Shown here one piece after another: positions 1-6,046 of a stretch of DNA of 6,046 nucleotides. A model generated the notes under the pieces. The model was not told the DNA's origin. It made no database searches and saw nothing but the letters and a program-made list of their open reading frames with translations. The stretch comes from Phycisphaerales bacterium (lineage in GTDB: Bacteria; Planctomycetota; Phycisphaerae; Phycisphaerales; UBA1924), in the NCBI GenBank assembly GCA_029212425.1, contig JARGNC010000146.1:1-6046 (forward strand). Direction: 5' to 3'. The position numbers were made by a program, and so were the translations under genes. Each line of letters opens with the position of its first letter. Position 1 is the first letter of the stretch.

Positions 1-126
1 GACCACAAGTTCCGCTCCTACTGGTTCGAGATCTGGCGCTTCTACGAATCCAAAGCGGGACCCGCAACCACCTGGCACCGTGAAGCAACCTCGACGATGT
101 TCACCGCAGCAAATCTCAACAAATAA
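1..126 (+). CDS. C-terminal end of an unrecognised protein (5' truncated by window edge)
   Basis: Frame 1 is open from the first base to a TAA at 124-126 and gives 41 residues, starting DHKFRSYWFEIWRFYESK and ending FTAANLNK. The segment is rich in aromatics (three Trp, two Tyr and four Phe in 41 residues) with scattered charges, which looks like a folded soluble C-terminus and not a membrane helix or a low-complexity tail. Its codons resemble those of glmS, with many C-ending codons (TTC, TAC, ATC, ACC, CTC). It runs toward carB, so the two genes converge and are not an operon. I do not recognise the family, and 41 residues are too few to infer a function. That it is coding is likely from the open frame to the edge and the codon choice, but not proven. 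Confidence 0.6.
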   Translation, partial: DHKFRSYWFEIWRFYESKAGPATTWHREATSTMFTAANLNK

Positions 127-184
127 CTCGCGGCATGAGCTGTATCCGTTCCTTCAGAGCAGTATTCCCCGAAAGAGTTTCCAT

Positions 185-218
185 AAAAAACACCGGCAAC
201 CCACGAGGGCCGCCGGTG
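185..218 (-). terminator. Intrinsic terminator of carB
   Basis: Read on the minus strand, 218-191 forms a 28-nt hairpin: a 7-bp outer stem (CACCGGC with GCCGGTG), two G-U wobble pairs, a 3-bp CCC/GGG inner stem and a UCGU tetraloop. That is 12 pairs without a bulge. It is followed at once by six U (the A-run 185-190 on the plus strand). On the plus strand the two wobble pairs become A-C mismatches and no T-run follows, so the structure is specific to leftward transcription. It lies about 140 bp after the carB stop and is the expected end of the carB transcript. Confidence 0.85.
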
Positions 219-228
219 CATATGTGAA

Positions 229-254
229 CTGCGCCGTCTCCAGAGATGGCGCAG
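229..254. repeat. Strong hairpin without a U-tract in the convergent gap
   Basis: CTGCGCC (229-235) pairs with GGCGCAG (248-254). The pairing continues inward through 236-239 with 244-247 to give an 11-bp stem and a CCAG loop. The pair 236/247 is a G-U wobble in plus-strand RNA but a C-A mismatch in minus-strand RNA, so the full helix forms best in rightward transcripts, i.e. read-through from the gene ending at 126. No T-run follows on the plus strand. It may be a weak rightward terminator, an RNA 3'-end stabiliser, or part of the carB 3' untranslated region just before the canonical terminator. Confidence 0.5.
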
Positions 255-355
255 AGCAGATGCCCCAAAGTCCGACAAACTGACCATGCCAAGCGAGCAG
301 GGTCAAAACATAGACTACAGAGTCCAGCATCAAAATCAATCAGAAAATCGACGAT

Positions 356-3300
356 CTAGTGCGAATTCAATTCCACGCTCAATCCGCCGAGGTCTTGTAG
401 CGCGTGCACGCCCCAGAATCCGGCTCGCAGAGCTTCGATCGCGTGCACCGCTTGTCCCGCTGCGGTCGCGGTGGTGATCATCGGAATCCCCAAACGAACC
501 GCCGTCGCGCGGATGCGTCCTTCGTCGGTCTGCCAACCTGTGCGAGTGGGGGTGTTGATGACGAGTTGAATCTCGCCGTTCTGCATGAGGTCGATGACAT
601 TGGGACGCGCGCCCGCTTGGATTTTCTGCAAGACTTTGGGACGCAGCCCGTGACGAGCGAGTTCATCCGCTGTGCCTTGCGTCGTGAACACTGTGAATCC
701 CATCGCCATGAGCGAACGGACAACCGGGATCATCTCTGGTTTGTCTTCCTGACGCACGGAAACAAACACGCCGCCCTCTTTGGGCAATGAAACCCCCGCG
801 GATTCCATCGCTTTGAGATACGCAGTCGGGAGCGAGACATCGACGCCCATCACTTCGCCGGTCGATCGCATCTCTGGTCCGAGCACGAAGTCCACACCTG
901 GGAACTTGCGGAACGGGAAGACCGGCGCTTTGACCGTGAAGTATCCCGCGTCTGGGATTTCTTTGGTTCCTTGCTCGCTTAGCGAAACGCCCATCATCGC
1001 CTTCGCAGCGACCGATGCCCAAGCGACCCCTTTTGATTTCCCAGCATAAGGCACTGTCCGAGACGCACGAGGGTTCACCTCGATGATGTACACAATGTCA
1101 TCCTTGATCGCCATCTGCACATTCATCAAGCCGCTGACCTTAAGTTCCTCCGCGAGCTTGCGAGCGGTGTCTTTCACCTGCTCAAGCACCGCAGGACGGA
1201 TCGTCGTCGTCGGAATCATGCAGGTCGAATCTCCCGAGTGCACCCCTGCTTGTTCGATATGCTCCATGACCGCCGCGACGAATGCGCTCCCGTTGCCGTC
1301 CTGATCAAAGTCCGCGACGACATCAACATCCAACTCCGTCGCGCTGTCGAGGAACTGATCAATAAGGATCGGTGCATCGTCCAATCCCGAGACATCCACC
1401 GCCGTCGTCATGTAATGCCGGAGCGATTTCTCGTCGGAACAGATCTCCATCCCGCGTCCTCCCAACACATAGCTCGGACGCACCAGCACCGGATACCCGA
1501 TCCGTCCCGCGATCTCGATGGATTCGTTGATCGAGCGTGCAATCCCAGATCCCGGACGCTTCAAATCAAGCTTGGTTAGCAGCTGGTCAAACTGATCCCG
1601 ATCCTCTGCGCGATCGATCGCTTCAAGACCGGTTCCCAGCATCGGGACCCCCGCCTCATTCAATCCATGCGCGAGATTCAACGGCGTCTGCCCGCCGTAC
1701 TGAACAATCGTGCCTTTGAGATTTGCAGACAGCTTCTCCGTGACATTGAGCACATCCTCAAGCGTCAACGGCTCAAAGAACAACAAGTCACTCGTGTCGT
1801 AATCCGTACTCACGGTTTCTGGATTCGAGTTGATCATCACCGCGTCGTATCCGAGTTCCTGCGCTGCATACGCCGCGTGAACACAGCAGTAATCAAACTC
1901 GATCCCTTGACCGATCCGGTTCGGACCGCCGCCGAGGATGATGACCTTCTCGTTGGGATCTGTCTCCGCGCTCAGACGATCACGGAGCTCACACTGCGGC
2001 GGGACCTCTTGCACCGTGCCGTCTTCAAGAACCTTGCGCGAACCGCTCTGGTACGTTGAATAGTAGTAGGGGGTGACCGCTTCAAACTCAGCCGCGCAGG
2101 TATCCACGCATTTGAACACCGCTTCAACACCCAGCGACTTGCGATGCGATCGCACCTTCAGGATCGATTCTGAACTGATGCTTCCCAGGTACAGATACGA
2201 AAGCTGCGCATCGGAGTACCCAAGCTCCTTGGCGCGTTGCATGAGCGAGCGATCTACCGCTTCAAGCGAATCCACAGCGGTCAGTTCATCTTCAAAATCC
2301 ACCAGCTCCTTGAACTGGTTGAGGAAGAACGGGTCAATGTTGGTCAACCCATTGATGCGGCCAACACTCCACCCCATCTTCATCGCGTAGCGGATGAAGT
2401 AGAAGCGTCCCTGCGATGGAACCGAAAGCTTCCGCGTCAACCGGTCCTCGTTGATGGGCCACTCCACCAAACTCCCGTCAGGTTTCTTTCCATCCACAGC
2501 ACGCTGAGCCGCGAGCCAGTTGTCGTTCTTGTCGAGCCCCAGCCCGAACCGCTTGAGCTCCATAGAGCGGATGACTTTCTGGAGCGACTCTTTGAAGGTG
2601 CGTCCGATCGCCATCGCTTCGCCGACGGATTTCATCTGCGTCGTCAGCGTCTCGTCCGCTTCCGGGAATTTTTCGAAGGTCCAGCGAGGCATCTTTGTCA
2701 CGACATAATCAATCGTCGGCTCAAAGCACGCGCTCGTCGTTCCCGTGATGTCGTTGCGCAGCTCGTCGAGCGTGTACCCCACCGCGAGCTTCGCCGCGAT
2801 CTTCGCGATCGGGAATCCGGTTGCTTTGGAAGCAAGCGCCGAGGACCGAGACACGCGCGGGTTCATCTCGATTACCACGAACTCAAACGCCGGCTCACTC
2901 CCATCCGCAGTCGGCGCTGGATTCGGATTGATCGCGAACTGTACATTGGATCCACCCGTCTCCACCCCAACCGCACGCATCACCTTGAGCGACGCATCAC
3001 GGAGGAACTGGTATTCCTTGTCCGTTAGTGTCAACGACGGCGCGACCGTGACCGAGTCTCCGGTATGCACACCCATCGCGTCGATGTTCTCGATCGAGCA
3101 CACAACGACACAGTTGTCCTTCTTGTCGCGCACGACCTCGAGCTCGTATTCCTTCCATCCAATCAGCGACTTGTCGATCTGGATCTGGCCGATCATCGAA
3201 GCATTGAGTCCGCGCGTGACCAGTTCTTCAAACTCCGCACGGTTGTACGCGATCCCGCCGCCCCATCCGCCCAAAGTGAATGCAGGCCGGACAATCGCAG

Positions 3301-3808
3301 GGAGACCAATTTCTTCTGCAAACCCCAGAGCTTCCTGCAGCGACTCAACGGTTTTCGATTCAGGAGTCGCAAGACCGATCTCTTCGCAGATGTCGTTGAA
3401 CACCTGACGGTCCTCCGCGCGATGGATGATCTTCCGATCCGCGCCGATCATCTCGATCCCATACTCATCGAAAATCCCTTGGTCGCTCATCTCACACGCG
3501 CAGTTGAGCGCGGTCTGTCCGCCGAGGGTTGGAAGGACAGCGTCGATCGGGGTTCCCAGCTCGATTTCTTTCTCGATGATCTTCCGGACCGATTCCGGAG
3601 TGATCGGCTCGATATAGGTCCGATCCGCGAACGCGGGGTCCGTCATGATCGTCGCGGGATTCGAGTTGACGAGCACCACCCGATACCCCTCGTCTTTCAG
3701 CGATTTACACGCTTGGGTTCCCGAATAGTCAAACTCACACCCCTGTCCGATGACAATGGGTCCAGATCCAATCAACAGAATCGTGTGAAGATCATCGCGT
3801 CTGGGCAT
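356..3808 (-). CDS. carB: Carbamoyl-phosphate synthetase large subunit
   Basis: The 1150-residue protein is the synthetase subunit that uses two ATP, bicarbonate and ammonia (channelled from the CarA glutaminase) to make carbamoyl phosphate for pyrimidine and arginine synthesis in the cytoplasm. Two homologous halves are visible. The first starts with LLIGSGPIVIGQGCEFDYSG (11-30) and has an ATP-grasp with R134, R174, N288, E314 and N316. The second starts with ILGGGPNRIGQGIEFDYCC (624-642) and has an ATP-grasp with R737, R777, E910 and N912. The oligomerisation region lies between them, and an MGS-like allosteric domain follows from about 1011, with K1023, T1043, T1046, K1062 and N1085 at positions matching the E. 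coli nucleotide site. An in-frame TGA directly precedes the ATG, fixing this as the first possible start; the ribosome site is weak (GGAAA, 7 nt upstream). The protein is about 77 residues longer than E. coli CarB because of internal insertions near 295-306, 417-467, 587-620 and 833-841. It stands alone; carA is not adjacent. Identity is certain. Confidence 0.99.
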   Translation of the reverse strand: MPRRDDLHTILLIGSGPIVIGQGCEFDYSGTQACKSLKDEGYRVVLVNSNPATIMTDPAFADRTYIEPITPESVRKIIEKEIELGTPIDAVLPTLGGQTALNCACEMSDQGIFDEYGIEMIGADRKIIHRAEDRQVFNDICEEIGLATPESKTVESLQEALGFAEEIGLPAIVRPAFTLGGWGGGIAYNRAEFEELVTRGLNASMIGQIQIDKSLIGWKEYELEVVRDKKDNCVVVCSIENIDAMGVHTGDSVTVAPSLTLTDKEYQFLRDASLKVMRAVGVETGGSNVQFAINPNPAPTADGSEPAFEFVVIEMNPRVSRSSALASKATGFPIAKIAAKLAVGYTLDELRNDITGTTSACFEPTIDYVVTKMPRWTFEKFPEADETLTTQMKSVGEAMAIGRTFKESLQKVIRSMELKRFGLGLDKNDNWLAAQRAVDGKKPDGSLVEWPINEDRLTRKLSVPSQGRFYFIRYAMKMGWSVGRINGLTNIDPFFLNQFKELVDFEDELTAVDSLEAVDRSLMQRAKELGYSDAQLSYLYLGSISSESILKVRSHRKSLGVEAVFKCVDTCAAEFEAVTPYYYSTYQSGSRKVLEDGTVQEVPPQCELRDRLSAETDPNEKVIILGGGPNRIGQGIEFDYCCVHAAYAAQELGYDAVMINSNPETVSTDYDTSDLLFFEPLTLEDVLNVTEKLSANLKGTIVQYGGQTPLNLAHGLNEAGVPMLGTGLEAIDRAEDRDQFDQLLTKLDLKRPGSGIARSINESIEIAGRIGYPVLVRPSYVLGGRGMEICSDEKSLRHYMTTAVDVSGLDDAPILIDQFLDSATELDVDVVADFDQDGNGSAFVAAVMEHIEQAGVHSGDSTCMIPTTTIRPAVLEQVKDTARKLAEELKVSGLMNVQMAIKDDIVYIIEVNPRASRTVPYAGKSKGVAWASVAAKAMMGVSLSEQGTKEIPDAGYFTVKAPVFPFRKFPGVDFVLGPEMRSTGEVMGVDVSLPTAYLKAMESAGVSLPKEGGVFVSVRQEDKPEMIPVVRSLMAMGFTVFTTQGTADELARHGLRPKVLQKIQAGARPNVIDLMQNGEIQLVINTPTRTGWQTDEGRIRATAVRLGIPMITTATAAGQAVHAIEALRAGFWGVHALQDLGGLSVELNSH

Positions 3809-3862
3809 TCAGTGGTTTCCAGGGGTTATTTGGGTGACGGTGGGGCGGTGGCAAGGTCCGGA

Positions 3863-3892
3863 AATATCGTTCGAGCGGCGCAAACTGGACAA
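3863..3892 (-). promoter_or_regulatory. Candidate carB promoter
   Basis: Read on the minus strand, TTGTCC (3892-3887) and GATATT (3868-3863) lie 18 bp apart, each matching the sigma-70 type -35 and -10 consensus at 4 of 6 positions. Transcription would begin near 3856 and leave a leader of roughly 48 nt before the carB ATG. That leader is C-rich and shows no obvious hairpin. This is the best-scoring pair I found by eye on this strand, but the matches are partial. Confidence 0.4.
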
Positions 3893-3920
3893 GTCTAGCC
3901 CTCCCATCGCGTCCAGATTG
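3881..3920. promoter_or_regulatory. Inverted repeat, possible operator between carB and glmS
   Basis: CAAACTGGAC (3881-3890) and GTCCAGATTG (3911-3920) are inverted repeats matching at 9 of 10 positions, separated by 20 bp. The half-sites start 30 bp apart, close to three helical turns, so a dimeric or paired regulator could contact both on the same face of the DNA. The left arm overlaps the candidate carB -35 box (3887-3892). Symmetry and position suggest an operator. No regulator family is recognisable from the half-site, and chance is possible. Confidence 0.35.
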
Positions 3921-4047
3921 GGGAGCGGTCATAACGATCATCCTCGTCCGATTCTCAGAACTCAGCCTTCCTTTGCTCGTACCATACACACCCGCCTCTG
4001 TTTTGGACGATGCTCGCGTATCCACCAGCATCCATCGAGGCCTTCAC

Positions 4048-4053
4048 AGGAGA
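4048..4053 (+). promoter_or_regulatory. Shine-Dalgarno site of glmS
   Basis: AGGAGA stands 7 nt before the ATG at 4061. It decides the start: an in-frame ATG at 4010 would add 17 residues, has no comparable site, and would bury the catalytic cysteine that must become the N-terminus. Confidence 0.9.
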
Positions 4054-4060
4054 AACGCCT

Positions 4061-5905
4061 ATGTGCGGCATCGTCGCCTACATCGGAAACAAACCCGCTC
4101 AGCCCCTCCTCCTCGAAGGGCTCAAGCGACTCGAATACCGCGGCTACGACTCCGCGGGCATCGCAACCATCAACCTTGATGGGAACCTCCAGATCGCCAA
4201 AGCGGTCGGTCGAGTCGCGAACCTCGAAGCCGAGCTCAAATCCATCGGTGGAATCCAAGGCACCCTCGGACTCGCCCACACCCGATGGGCAACCCACGGA
4301 GCCGTCAACCAGCTCAACGCACACCCGCACCGTGACCGAGACCACGGCATCTCCCTGATCCACAACGGGATCATCGAGAACTACGCCTCCATCCGTACGC
4401 TCCTCGAAGCCAAGGGCCATGTCTTTGAAACGGAGACCGACACCGAAGTCCTCGGCATGCTCATCTCCCACCTCTACGATCCAGAAAACGATGTCGACCT
4501 AGAGAAAGCCGTCCAAGGCGCTCTCCGCGAAGTCCGCGGCGCGTACGCCATCGCGGTCATCTGTCAGAAAGAACCCGATGTGATGGTCTGCGCCCGCAAG
4601 GGATCGCCTCTGCTCATCGGGATCGGGAACGGCGAATACATCGTCGCTTCCGACCCCAGCGCGATCATCTCCCACGCATCCACCGCGATCACCCTCGACG
4701 ACTACTCCGTCGCTCGTCTCACCCGCGACGGATTCCGCACCACCACCGTAGACAATGTCGAGCTCTCACCCAAGATCATGCAGCTCGAGATGGACCTCGA
4801 AGAAATCGAGCTTGGATCATTCGAGCACTACATGCTCAAAGAGATCTACGAACAGCCAGACGCGCTCCGTCGCTGTCTGAAAGGTCGTCTCGATAAGAAC
4901 GAAGGCAAAGTCGTCCTCGGCGGACTCAATACCTTCGCGAAAGAACTCGTCAAATCCCGGCGCGTCATCCTCACAGCACAAGGCACCGCGCTCCACTCCG
5001 CGATGATCGGAGAGTACCTCCTCGAAGACCTCGCCAAAATCCCAGCAGAATGCGAGTACGCGAGCGAGTTCCGCTACCGAAACCCGCTCATCGAGGACCG
5101 CTCAGTCGTCGTCGCTGTATCGCAGTCCGGAGAAACCGCCGACACCCTCGCGGCGCTTCACGAAGCGAAAGACCGCGGCGCCCTCTCGCTTGGAGTGATC
5201 AATGTCGTCGGATCCACCATCCCCCGCGAAACCGATGCAGGCGTCTACCTCCGCGTCGGACCAGAAATTGGGGTCGCGTCCACCAAAGCATTCACTGGAC
5301 AGGTCGCTGTCCTCACGATGATCTCCCTGTTCATGGCGCGCCGGCGCATGATGTCCCCAGAAGCCTCAGCCCGACTCATGGCGGAGCTCGAACGCGTCCC
5401 CGACATGATCGAGCAGGTACTCACGACCGACAAACGCATCGCCGAGATCACCGCCAAGTACGTGCATCGCGACAACTGGTTGTTCCTCGGACGCGGATAC
5501 AACTATCCGACGGCGATGGAAGGAGCGCTCAAGCTCAAGGAAATCAGCTACATCCACGCCGAGGGCATGCCCGCCGCGGAAATGAAGCACGGCCCAATCG
5601 CTCTCATCGACGAAGGAATGCCCGTCGTCTTCATCGCCAACCAAGGGAACCAGTACGACAAGGTCCTGTCCAACATCGAAGAAGTCCGCGCAAGAGGCGG
5701 CCACGTCATCGCCGTCGCAACCGAAGGCGACAAGCAGATCGAATCCCTCGCCGAGGATGTCCTCTATGTCCCAGCGGTCGAAGAATGCCTGAGCCCGATG
5801 GTCACCGTCGTCCCGCTCCAACTCCTCGCGTACCACGCGGCATTGCTGCGGGGGCACGATGTCGATAAGCCGAGGAACCTTGCGAAATCCGTCACCGTAG
5901 AATGA
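4061..5905 (+). CDS. glmS: Glutamine:fructose-6-phosphate aminotransferase (isomerizing)
   Basis: The 614-residue enzyme converts fructose-6-phosphate and glutamine to glucosamine-6-phosphate, the entry step to UDP-GlcNAc for peptidoglycan and other cell-envelope sugars. The start MCGIVAYIGN puts Cys2 first after Met removal, as required of this class II glutaminase. Other glutaminase marks are HTRWATHG (73-80), NAHPH (86-90), HNGIIENY (101-108) and D127. The C-terminal isomerase half has two SIS domains: the first about 285-425 with SQSGET (354-359) and GVASTKAFT (404-412), the second about 460-604 with E494, H510 in EMKHGP and the terminal loop PRNLAKSVTVE with K609. Length is normal (E. 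coli 609). The first SIS phosphate loop reads AQGTA (306-310) where E. coli has ACGTS, so the Cys and the Ser are replaced. It is divergent from carB, with its own upstream region; I could not pick a convincing promoter for it. Identity is certain. Confidence 0.99.
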   Translation: MCGIVAYIGNKPAQPLLLEGLKRLEYRGYDSAGIATINLDGNLQIAKAVGRVANLEAELKSIGGIQGTLGLAHTRWATHGAVNQLNAHPHRDRDHGISLIHNGIIENYASIRTLLEAKGHVFETETDTEVLGMLISHLYDPENDVDLEKAVQGALREVRGAYAIAVICQKEPDVMVCARKGSPLLIGIGNGEYIVASDPSAIISHASTAITLDDYSVARLTRDGFRTTTVDNVELSPKIMQLEMDLEEIELGSFEHYMLKEIYEQPDALRRCLKGRLDKNEGKVVLGGLNTFAKELVKSRRVILTAQGTALHSAMIGEYLLEDLAKIPAECEYASEFRYRNPLIEDRSVVVAVSQSGETADTLAALHEAKDRGALSLGVINVVGSTIPRETDAGVYLRVGPEIGVASTKAFTGQVAVLTMISLFMARRRMMSPEASARLMAELERVPDMIEQVLTTDKRIAEITAKYVHRDNWLFLGRGYNYPTAMEGALKLKEISYIHAEGMPAAEMKHGPIALIDEGMPVVFIANQGNQYDKVLSNIEEVRARGGHVIAVATEGDKQIESLAEDVLYVPAVEECLSPMVTVVPLQLLAYHAALLRGHDVDKPRNLAKSVTVE

Positions 5906-5920
5906 GCGGTGACAAGGTTC
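5875..5920 (+). repeat. Stem-loop spanning the glmS stop codon
   Basis: GTCACCG (5891-5897) and CGGTGAC (5907-5913) form a perfect 7-bp stem with a 9-nt loop containing the end of the last sense codons and the TGA. Directly outside on the right, AAGGTTC (5914-5920) is the exact complement of GAACCTT (5875-5881), with a one-sided 9-nt bulge on the left (5882-5890). Together that is 14 Watson-Crick pairs. No T-run follows, so it is not a canonical intrinsic terminator. It could stabilise the 3' end, slow ribosomes at the stop, or assist factor-dependent termination. Confidence 0.45.
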
Positions 5921-6000
5921 AGGCTCACAAAGAAGCGACCCAAGCCGTGGAGTAAACGCGCGGTCTCCGATGGTTCGTGCATCCCGCCACTGAATAAATT

Positions 6001-6031
6001 CTGGATACCTCCGAATCCAATTGGTGTCCGG
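6001..6031 (+). repeat. Weak hairpin in the region after glmS
   Basis: In plus-strand RNA, 6001-6009 pairs with 6023-6031 over nine positions including two G-U wobbles, with a 13-nt loop. An 8-bp palindrome CCAATTGG (6017-6024) overlaps the loop and one arm and would compete with it. No T-run follows before the window ends. I see no gene in 5906-6046; the fate of this stretch depends on sequence beyond the edge. Confidence 0.25.
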
Positions 6032-6046
6032 GTACTCAGCTGGGTG

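Noticed and set aside
154..339. Small hydrophobic minus-strand frame after carB (MLDSVVYVLTLLAWHGQ...)
   Set aside because: It needs a TTG start or an internal ATG without a Shine-Dalgarno site, and it runs straight through both hairpins and the carB terminator.
1600..1625. Local cluster of GATC / CGATCG words in carB
   Set aside because: Similar words recur across both genes and follow from frequent ATC and GAT codons; no periodic or positional pattern was evident.
2237..3898. Long plus-strand open frames opposite carB (2237-3028 and 3065-3898)
   Set aside because: They are antisense shadows of a certain gene. Their translations are Arg-rich with no recognisable domain, and GC-rich coding sequence commonly leaves such frames open.
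4010..4060. Extended glmS start at the in-frame ATG at 4010
   Set aside because: The extension MLAYPPASIEAFTGETP precedes the MCGIV start that exposes the catalytic Cys, and the strong AGGAGA site belongs to the ATG at 4061.
3809..4060. glmS ribozyme in the glmS leader
   Set aside because: I see no match to the conserved ribozyme core, and the space is shared with the divergent carB promoter; those ribozymes are known mainly from Firmicutes.
3961..4060. Sigma-70 promoter for glmS
   Set aside because: Several partial hexamers (TTGCTC, CATACA, TTGGAC) exist, but none pairs with a partner at 16-18 bp, so I do not call one.
5963..5990. tRNA-like GGTTCG motif after glmS
   Set aside because: No matching T-arm stem of five pairs, acceptor stem or anticodon arm could be built around it on either strand.
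5764..6046. Minus-strand frame open from the right edge to 5764, containing HSTVTDFARFLG
   Set aside because: Over glmS it is the antisense reading of the conserved RNLAKSVTVE end, a typical source of false proteins; codon use is poor and no family is recognisable in the part outside glmS.

Overview
The window holds two complete housekeeping genes arranged back to back and the tail of a third. The left edge (1-126, +) is the last 41 codons of a protein I do not recognise. A short convergent gap (127-355) follows, with two strong hairpins, one of them a good intrinsic terminator for leftward transcription. Then comes carB on the minus strand (356-3808), the large subunit of carbamoyl-phosphate synthetase. 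A 252-bp divergent intergenic region (3809-4060) separates it from glmS on the plus strand (4061-5905), glutamine:fructose-6-phosphate amidotransferase. The last 141 bp are non-coding as far as I can see and carry a stem-loop straddling the glmS stop and a second, weaker hairpin.

The DNA is moderately GC-rich, uses ATG starts on both complete genes and bacterial signals throughout (a clear AGGAGA Shine-Dalgarno for glmS, a hairpin plus T-tract terminator for carB). The proteins are bacterial. The enlarged CarB with several extra loops and the EMKHGPIALID style of the GlmS isomerase domain make me think of Planctomycetota, perhaps Phycisphaerae, but this is an impression from memory and not a demonstrated placement.

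carB makes carbamoyl phosphate for pyrimidines and arginine. glmS makes glucosamine-6-phosphate, the first committed step to UDP-N-acetylglucosamine. Both pathways spend glutamine nitrogen, and UDP-GlcNAc needs UTP from one and GlcNAc-1-phosphate from the other, so shared control from the intergenic region is conceivable. A 9-of-10 inverted repeat there overlaps the best candidate carB -35 box. The glutaminase partner gene carA is not in the window.

I see no CRISPR array, transposon, tRNA, rRNA or defence system, and no sign of a wholly new system. The observations worth checking are non-coding inverted repeats and a few unusual residues or insertions in the two enzymes.
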